Assembly (NCBI GenBank): GCA_028292145.1
Contig: JAQGMX010000181.1
Span: 1-6,965, forward strand
Length of the DNA stretch: 6,965 nucleotides
Reading direction: 5' to 3'
Source: Variovorax sp.
Lineage (GTDB): Bacteria > Pseudomonadota > Gammaproteobacteria > Burkholderiales > Burkholderiaceae_C
The notes beneath the pieces are model-generated. The model did no database searches, was not told the origin of the DNA, and saw nothing but the letters and a program-made list of their open reading frames with translations. This document shows positions 1 through 6,965 of this stretch, in pieces; position 1 is the first letter of the stretch, and each line of letters starts with the position of its first letter. The position numbers were made by a program, and so were the translations under genes.

Positions 1-2578
1 CCGGACCGTGATCGCGCACCGACAGCACCAGCGCGTTCGGCGTGACGCGAGCGCCGACGACGATCGGCGGTGCGCCGTACTTGGCTGCGTTCTCCAGCAG
101 ATTGACCAGCACCCGCTCGATCAGCACCGCGTCGAACTCGACCAGCGGCAGGTCGGCGGCCAGCGCGGTCCGCACCGTCCGGTCGCCGAGCGCCGGCGCG
201 GCGGAGCGGATGGCCGTGCCGACTACCTCCTCCACCGATTGCCAGTCGCGCCGAAGATTGACCGAGCCGCCGGCGATGCCGCTTTCGAGCCGCGCCATGT
301 CGAGCAGGTTGTTGACCAGCGCGTTCAGCGCCCGCGCCTGCGAGACGATGGCCCGGGCGGTCTCGGACTGCCGCGAAGCAGCGGCAGCGGCATCTGCGTC
401 GGCAACCGGCTGTTGCAACGATTCGGCCAGCCCGATCAGCGCGGTCAGCGGCGTGCGCACGTCGTGCGAAATCGCGCCCAACAGCGTGTTGCGCAGCCGT
501 TCCGACTCCATCTCGACCACCGCCTGCTGCGCGACCTCGACGTAATGCACCCGCTCCAGCGCGATCGCGATCTGGCGCGCCAGCGTTTCGAGCTGCTGCG
601 CCTGCTCGGGAATGAGCAGCCAGCGCGGCTGCGCGGGCGCCAACGCCAGCACGCCGCGCACGCGCATCGGCGCCTTGAGCGGCATGTAGTGCCACGGTTG
701 CGCGGCGAGCGTGGCGGTCGCGAGTCCGGCCGGCTGGCCCTGACGGAAAGCCCAATCGGCCACGCTCGGATCGAAACCCGGCGGCGGCGCGGACGGTTGC
801 GCGAGCTGATCGCGCGCGTCGGTCACGACCACCAGCGCATGGCCACCGAAGTGGCGCTGCACTGCAGCAGCGCCAAGCGAGATCACCTGCGTGCTTTCGA
901 GCGCCGCCGACAGGTCGCGCGTGAGCTCGAACAGCGACTGTGCGCGCCGCTCGCGGCTGCCCGACACGCCAACCGCGAAGCGCAAACCCGCCGTCAGTTG
1001 ACCGACCAGCAGGCCGACGCCCAGCATCACGGCGAACGTCACCAGGTACTGCACGTCGCCGATGGCGAACGACATCCTCGGCGTGACGAAGAAGAAATCG
1101 AAGGCCGCCACGTTGAGCACCGCTGCCAGCGCCGCTGGTCCGCGCCCGAAACGCATCGCGACGCCGACCACGCCGAGCAGGAACAGCATCACGATGTTGA
1201 CCTGCTCCAGCACGCCCAGGAGCGGCGTCGCGACCAGCGTCAGCGCCATGCCGATCGCGATCGCCCAGACGTAGCCGTACCAGCGGCTGTGCGGCCGGCC
1301 GTCGTGGTCGTCGCGCGCGCCGTCGTCCGGCTCCTCCTGCACCGCGCTGAAGAGCGTGCGCGACAGCCGGCGCGTGCTGTGCGCCTGCGCGGTTTCGACG
1401 ATGTCGAGCGACGGGGCATGTCGCGCCAGCTGCTGCGGCAGCGTTGCACGCAGCCCTAGACCGAAGCCGCCGCGCCATCCGGTCGCCGGCGCTTCCCGGC
1501 CGACCACCAGCGTGGCGCAGTTGAGCCGCTGCGCCTGCGCGGCCAGCGCCTGCGCCACGTCGTCGCCGGTCAGCACGGCGGTCTCGGCGCCCAGCTCCTC
1601 GGCAAGCTTCAGGACGGCAAGGATGCGGTCACGGTCGGCGGCGGGCAATCGTTGCAGGCGCGGGGTTTCGACATACGCGGCATGCCAGCGCACGTTGAGC
1701 TGGCCGGCCAACCGCGCTGCCGAGCGCACCGTCTGCGCCGAACCCTCGTGCGGACCGACGCAGGCCAGGATCGCGCCCGAGGTGTTCCAGGCGTCAAGCC
1801 CGCCCTGCCCGCTGCCGTCGGACGCCGACGCCGCCTTCGACTGCTCCACGCGCCAGCCGCGCACGTCGTCCTCGACGTGCTCCGCGGTGCGTCGCAGCGC
1901 AATCTCGCGCAGCGCGATCAGGTTGCCCTTGCGAAAGAAATTCTTCGCCGCCCGCTCGGCCTGCTGCGGCATGTAGACCTTGCCGGCCGAGAGGCGCGAC
2001 ATCAGCTCGTCGGCCGTGACGTCGACCATCACCACTTCGTCGGCCTCGTCGAGGACGCTGTCGGGCACGGTCTCGTGCACCCGCACGCCGGTGATCGCGC
2101 CGATCGTGCCGTTGAGGCTCTCGAGATGCTGCACGTTGAGCGCCGACCAGACATCGATGCCCGCAGCCAGCAACTCCTGCACGTCCTGCCAGCGCTTGGC
2201 ATGGCGCGAACCCGGCGCATTGGTGTGCGCGAGTTCGTCGACCAGCAGCACGGCGGGCTTGCGGGCGAGCGCGGCATCGAGGTCGAATTCGGCCAGCGTG
2301 TGGCCGCGATAAGGCACGTCGCGCAGCGGCAATTGCGCCAGGCCGGTCAGCAGCGCGGCCGTCTCGCTGCGGCCGTGCGTCTCGACGACGCCGATCAGCA
2401 CGTCGCGCCCGGCCGTCGTCTCGCGCTGCGCCGCGCTCAACATCGCCCAGGTCTTGCCGACGCCCGCGCTGGCGCCGAAATAGATACGCAGCCGCCCGCG
2501 CATTGCCCGCGCCTCTTCGCTGCGCATCTGCGCGATCAGCGCGTCCGGGTCGGGGCGATCCTGTCGAGTGGCGTCCAT
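1..2578 (-). CDS. kdpD: Osmosensitive K+ channel sensor histidine kinase KdpD (3' end cut by window)
   Basis: KdpD is the membrane-bound sensor kinase that phosphorylates KdpE to switch on kdpFABC when K+ is scarce. The window holds 859 complete codons with no stop. The cytoplasmic N-terminal KdpD domain (about residues 25-235) has a Walker A motif GASAGVGKT (35-43) and a Walker B-like block VDELAHTNAPGSRHAKRWQD (113-132). A universal-stress-protein-like domain follows (about 268-395, with ILACVGPHEGS and CATLVVGRE). Four closely packed membrane helices occupy about 433-528, followed by an arginine-rich stretch (SGSRERRAQ) and a GAF-like region. The kinase core has the H box GAISHDVRTPLTALIG with phospho-acceptor His705, the N box LVNLLENAAKYG with Asn830, and the first residues of the G1 box, DHGP, beginning at Asp856. 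The E. coli protein has 894 residues with His673 (from memory), so perhaps 60 residues, including the rest of the ATP-binding fold, are off the window. kdpE would be expected next. Confidence 0.96.
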   Translation of the reverse strand, partial: MDATRQDRPDPDALIAQMRSEEARAMRGRLRIYFGASAGVGKTWAMLSAAQRETTAGRDVLIGVVETHGRSETAALLTGLAQLPLRDVPYRGHTLAEFDLDAALARKPAVLLVDELAHTNAPGSRHAKRWQDVQELLAAGIDVWSALNVQHLESLNGTIGAITGVRVHETVPDSVLDEADEVVMVDVTADELMSRLSAGKVYMPQQAERAAKNFFRKGNLIALREIALRRTAEHVEDDVRGWRVEQSKAASASDGSGQGGLDAWNTSGAILACVGPHEGSAQTVRSAARLAGQLNVRWHAAYVETPRLQRLPAADRDRILAVLKLAEELGAETAVLTGDDVAQALAAQAQRLNCATLVVGREAPATGWRGGFGLGLRATLPQQLARHAPSLDIVETAQAHSTRRLSRTLFSAVQEEPDDGARDDHDGRPHSRWYGYVWAIAIGMALTLVATPLLGVLEQVNIVMLFLLGVVGVAMRFGRGPAALAAVLNVAAFDFFFVTPRMSFAIGDVQYLVTFAVMLGVGLLVGQLTAGLRFAVGVSGSRERRAQSLFELTRDLSAALESTQVISLGAAAVQRHFGGHALVVVTDARDQLAQPSAPPPGFDPSVADWAFRQGQPAGLATATLAAQPWHYMPLKAPMRVRGVLALAPAQPRWLLIPEQAQQLETLARQIAIALERVHYVEVAQQAVVEMESERLRNTLLGAISHDVRTPLTALIGLAESLQQPVADADAAAAASRQSETARAIVSQARALNALVNNLLDMARLESGIAGGSVNLRRDWQSVEEVVGTAIRSAAPALGDRTVRTALAADLPLVEFDAVLIERVLVNLLENAAKYGAPPIVVGARVTPNALVLSVRDHGP

Positions 2579-2594
2579 GCGGCGGTTTTACTTC
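2576..2594 (-). promoter_or_regulatory. kdpC-kdpD junction: in-frame stop and start 9 bases apart
   Basis: On the minus strand the end of kdpC and start of kdpD read ATGAAGTAAAACCGCCGCATG. The kdpC TAA (2590-2588) and the kdpD ATG (2578-2576) are separated by 9 bases and are in the same reading frame. The stop therefore fixes the upstream limit of kdpD and leaves no alternative earlier start. The only purine-rich stretch is GAAG at 2594-2591, 12 bases before the ATG, a poor ribosome binding site. Re-initiation by ribosomes ending kdpC is the likely way kdpD is translated, which would keep the sensor at a lower level than the pump; this last point is inference. Confidence 0.55.
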
Positions 2595-3160
2595 ATGGCG
2601 TCCAGCGCCAGATTCAGCGCCAGCACGTTGACGCGCGCTTCGCCGATGAAGCCGGCCAGCGGCGCCTGCGTCTGGCGTTCGATCAGCGCTTCGACGGCGG
2701 CTGGCGGGAGCTGGCGCAGGCGAGCGATGCGGCCGGCCTGGTAGCGCGCGGCGGCGGGGCTAATGTCCGGATCGAGACCGCTGGCCGACGCGGTGACCAG
2801 GTCGACCGGAACCAACGCCTTGTTGTCCGGATCGGCGGCACGCAGCGCCTCGACCCGGCCCTTGACCGCGTCCACCAACGCCGGGTTGAGCGGGCCGAGG
2901 TTGGAGCCGCCGGAGGCCGACGCGTTGTACGCCGTCGGCGCCGTGGCCGACGGACGGCCCCAGAAGTGCTGGGGGTCGCTGAAGTTCTGGCCGATCAGCG
3001 ATGAGCCGACAGGCTTGCCGTCGCGCTCCACGAGGCTGCCGGCGGCCTGCGCCGGAAAAGCGGCTTTGGCCGCGCCGGTGACGGCGAACGGATAGAGCAG
3101 CCCGGTGAGCGCGCTGAGCAGCACGAAAAGCACGAGTGCGGGGCGAAGAATGGTTTTCAT
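2588..3160 (-). CDS. kdpC: Potassium-transporting ATPase subunit KdpC
   Basis: KdpC is the small accessory subunit of the KdpFABC pump, anchored by one N-terminal helix with the rest outside the cytoplasmic membrane; it stabilises the complex and has been proposed to raise the ATP affinity of KdpB. The 190-residue product starts MKTILRPALVLFVLLSALTG, which forms the membrane helix (about residues 5-30). The soluble part has family blocks in order: GSSLIGQNFSDPQHFWGRPS (52-71), YNASASGGSNLGPLNP (78-93), VPVDLVTASASGLDPDISPA (117-136) and VNVLALNLALD near the C-terminus. An ATG at 3202 in the same frame would add 14 residues and overlap kdpB by 20 bases; I prefer the ATG at 3160 because the family N-terminus begins there and the length then matches the usual KdpC of about 190 residues. 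The Shine-Dalgarno signal before it is weak (AAGAA about 10 bases upstream), so translation may depend on ribosomes arriving from kdpB. Confidence 0.96.
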   Translation of the reverse strand: MKTILRPALVLFVLLSALTGLLYPFAVTGAAKAAFPAQAAGSLVERDGKPVGSSLIGQNFSDPQHFWGRPSATAPTAYNASASGGSNLGPLNPALVDAVKGRVEALRAADPDNKALVPVDLVTASASGLDPDISPAAARYQAGRIARLRQLPPAAVEALIERQTQAPLAGFIGEARVNVLALNLALDAMK

Positions 3161-3182
3161 GATGTCGGTGTTCTTGACGTTT

Positions 3183-5327
<2,145 letters not shown>

Positions 5328-5334
5328 GTGGCGA

Positions 5335-5339
5335 CCCTC
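5335..5339 (-). promoter_or_regulatory. Ribosome binding site of kdpB, overlapping the kdpA stop
   Basis: On the minus strand the kdpA stop runs directly into a purine tract, TGAGGGTCGCCACATG. GAGGG at 5339-5335 is a good match to the Shine-Dalgarno consensus and lies 7 bases before the kdpB ATG. Because it shares bases with the kdpA stop codon, a ribosome finishing kdpA sits on the kdpB initiation site, which suggests coupled translation of the two main pump subunits. The motif is seen directly; the coupling is inferred. Confidence 0.75.
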
Positions 5340-6965
5340 ACTTCCAGAGAATCAGGTGCTCGACCACGGGGCCCAATGCCAGCGCGGGAACGTAGTTCAG
5401 CAGGCCGACCAGCAGCACGGTGCCGATCAGCAGCGCGACGAACAGCGGGCCGTGCGTCGGCATGGTGCCGGCCGTGACCGGCAGGCGCTTCTTGGCGGCG
5501 AGCGCGCCCGCGATGGCCAGCACCGGCACAATCATTCCGAAGCGCCCGAACCACATCGCCACCGCCAACAGTCCGTTGTAGAACGGCGTGTTGGCCGAGA
5601 GCCCGGCGAAGGCGCTGCCGTTGTTGTTGCCGGCCGAAGTCAGCGCGTAAAGGATTTCGGAGAATCCGTGCGCGCCCGGATTGGCGATGCCCGCCTTGCC
5701 CGCGCCAAGGCTCACCGCCAGCGCGGTGCCGGCCAGCACCAGGATCGGCGTGACCAGGATCGCGATCGAGGTCAGCTTCATCTCGTGCACCTCGATCTTC
5801 TTGCCGAGGTATTCCGGCGTGCGGCCGATCATCAGGCCGGCGATGAACACCGCCAGGATCGCGAAGATCAGCATGCCGTAGAGCCCGCTGCCGACGCCGC
5901 CGAAAACGACTTCGCCCAGCTGCATCAGCACGATCGGCACCATTCCGCCGAGCGGCGTGAACGAATCGTGCATCGCGTTGACCGCGCCGCACGAAGCCGC
6001 TGTCGTGATGGCCGCGAACAGCGCCGACGAGCTGATGCCGAAGCGCGTTTCCTTGCCTTCCATGTTGCCGCCGGCCTGGAGTACGGACGCCGTCTGGTCG
6101 ACGCCGAGCGGCGCAAGCAACGGATTGCCTGCTTGCTCAGCCGGCAGGATGACGAGCACGGCGGCGATGAACAGCACCGTCATTGCAGCCAGCACGGCAA
6201 AGCCCTGACGCTTGTCGCCGACGACCCGGCCGAAGGCGAAACACAGCGCGGCCGGAATCAGGAACATCGCCAGCATCTGAACGTAGTTGGACAGCGGCGT
6301 CGGGTTCTCGAACGGATGCGCCGAGTTGGCGTTGAAAAACCCGCCGCCGTTGGTGCCGAGCATCTTGATCGCCTCCTGCGATGCGACCGGTCCCATCGCG
6401 ATGGTCTGCGTCGCGCCCTCGACGGTGCGCAACGCGTGCGACGCATCGAGGTTCTGGATCACGCCCTGGCCAACGAAGAACATCGCCAGCACGAACGACA
6501 AGGGCAGCAACAGCCAGACCGTGACGCGTGTGATGTCGGCCCAGAAGTTGCCGATGAAACCGCGCCCGTCCGTGCTGCGCGCAGCGAAGCCACGCGCCAG
6601 CGCGAAGGCCACCGCGATGCCGGTCGCGGCGGAGAAGAAGTTCTGCACCGTGAGGCCGAGCATCTGCGTGAGATAGCTCATCGTCGACTCGCCCGCATAG
6701 CCTTGCCAGTTGGTGTTGGCGACGAAGCTGATTGCGGTGTTGAAGGACGAATCCGCAGATACCGCGGTCATGCCGGCCGGATTCAGCGGCAGAAGGTGCT
6801 GCAGCCGCTGCAGTCCGTAGACGGCCAGCGCGCCGATGGCATTGAAGGCCAGCAGCGCGAAGGCGTAGGTGCGCCAGTGCATCGGCTGGTCGGGCGCGAC
6901 GCCGGCGAGCTTGAAGAGCGGCGACTCGACGCGCTGCATCCAGCGTGGCGTGCGCCCGTCGCACA
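5338..6965 (-). CDS. kdpA: Potassium-transporting ATPase, K+-binding subunit KdpA (5' end cut by window)
   Basis: KdpA is the inner-membrane subunit that selects and conducts K+ in the KdpFABC pump; it descends from the K+-channel superfamily and has four pore-loop repeats. The visible frame gives 541 residues ending at a TGA at 5338-5340. All four selectivity-loop signatures are present: NTNWQGY near 6700-6720, GTNGGGFFNANSAHPFENP near 6303-6360, TTAASCGAV near 5984-6010, and SAGNNNGSAFAGL near 5602-5640. Other family blocks include GPVASQEAIKMLG, GEVVFGGVGSGLYGM and IGRTPEYLGKKI, and the C-terminus carries THGPLFVALLIGTVLL. There is an ATG at 6937-6939, but the frame stays open upstream to the window edge (CDGRTPRW precedes it), and compared with E. 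coli KdpA (557 residues, from memory) about 30 N-terminal residues, including the first membrane helix, are missing. That ATG is therefore probably internal, and the true start lies outside the window. kdpB follows after 10 bases. Confidence 0.97.
   Translation of the reverse strand, partial: CDGRTPRWMQRVESPLFKLAGVAPDQPMHWRTYAFALLAFNAIGALAVYGLQRLQHLLPLNPAGMTAVSADSSFNTAISFVANTNWQGYAGESTMSYLTQMLGLTVQNFFSAATGIAVAFALARGFAARSTDGRGFIGNFWADITRVTVWLLLPLSFVLAMFFVGQGVIQNLDASHALRTVEGATQTIAMGPVASQEAIKMLGTNGGGFFNANSAHPFENPTPLSNYVQMLAMFLIPAALCFAFGRVVGDKRQGFAVLAAMTVLFIAAVLVILPAEQAGNPLLAPLGVDQTASVLQAGGNMEGKETRFGISSSALFAAITTAASCGAVNAMHDSFTPLGGMVPIVLMQLGEVVFGGVGSGLYGMLIFAILAVFIAGLMIGRTPEYLGKKIEVHEMKLTSIAILVTPILVLAGTALAVSLGAGKAGIANPGAHGFSEILYALTSAGNNNGSAFAGLSANTPFYNGLLAVAMWFGRFGMIVPVLAIAGALAAKKRLPVTAGTMPTHGPLFVALLIGTVLLVGLLNYVPALALGPVVEHLILWK

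Noticed and set aside
8..1459. A 483-codon plus-strand open frame antisense to kdpD.
   Set aside because: Its product is Arg/His/Gln-rich with no domain, and the minus strand here encodes the KdpD membrane, GAF-like and kinase regions with conserved H and N boxes.
1652..3004. A 450-codon plus-strand open frame antisense to the start of kdpD and most of kdpC.
   Set aside because: It spans two real minus-strand genes and their junction, and its product has the same Arg/His/Ala-rich shadow composition.
6937..6939. The ATG at 6939 as the start of kdpA.
   Set aside because: The frame continues upstream to the window edge, and starting here would delete the first membrane helix present in KdpA proteins.
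6137..6964. A 275-codon minus-strand open frame overlapping kdpA in another frame.
   Set aside because: It is Arg/Ala-rich and out of frame with KdpA, whose four pore-loop motifs are continuous across this region.

Overview
The window is a single block of minus-strand genes, the high-affinity potassium uptake operon kdpABCD, cut at both ends. Reading in the direction of transcription (from high to low coordinates) it holds the 3' part of kdpA (5338-6965, lacking roughly the first 30 codons), complete kdpB (3183-5327), complete kdpC (2588-3160) and most of kdpD (1-2578, cut inside the ATP-binding domain). The spacers are only 10, 22 and 9 bases, so I see no room for an internal promoter or terminator, and there is no gene-free stretch longer than 22 bases. 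The operon promoter, the start of kdpA and a possible kdpF lie beyond base 6965. The end of kdpD and the usual partner response-regulator gene kdpE would lie before base 1.

The organism is probably a high-G+C proteobacterium, most likely a betaproteobacterium of the Burkholderiales. This rests on the G+C-rich third positions, the gene order A-B-C-D, and protein sequences that match the proteobacterial Kdp families closely with small lineage-specific extensions. The genus cannot be fixed from what is visible.

The genes work as one unit. KdpA is the K+-selective channel-like subunit, KdpB the P-type ATPase subunit that pays for transport, and KdpC the single-span accessory subunit, together forming the inner-membrane KdpFABC pump. 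KdpD is the membrane sensor kinase that, with KdpE, switches the operon on when K+ is limiting. All catalytic and selectivity motifs I checked are intact, so the system looks functional.

The opposite strand carries several very long open frames, one of 790 codons. These are composition shadows of the kdp genes and are not annotated. I found no undescribed system, mobile element, RNA gene or CRISPR array. The points worth a second look are small: a roughly 12-residue insertion in the KdpB nucleotide-binding domain, a KdpC stop codon in the same frame as the KdpD start, and poor ribosome binding sites before kdpC and kdpD.
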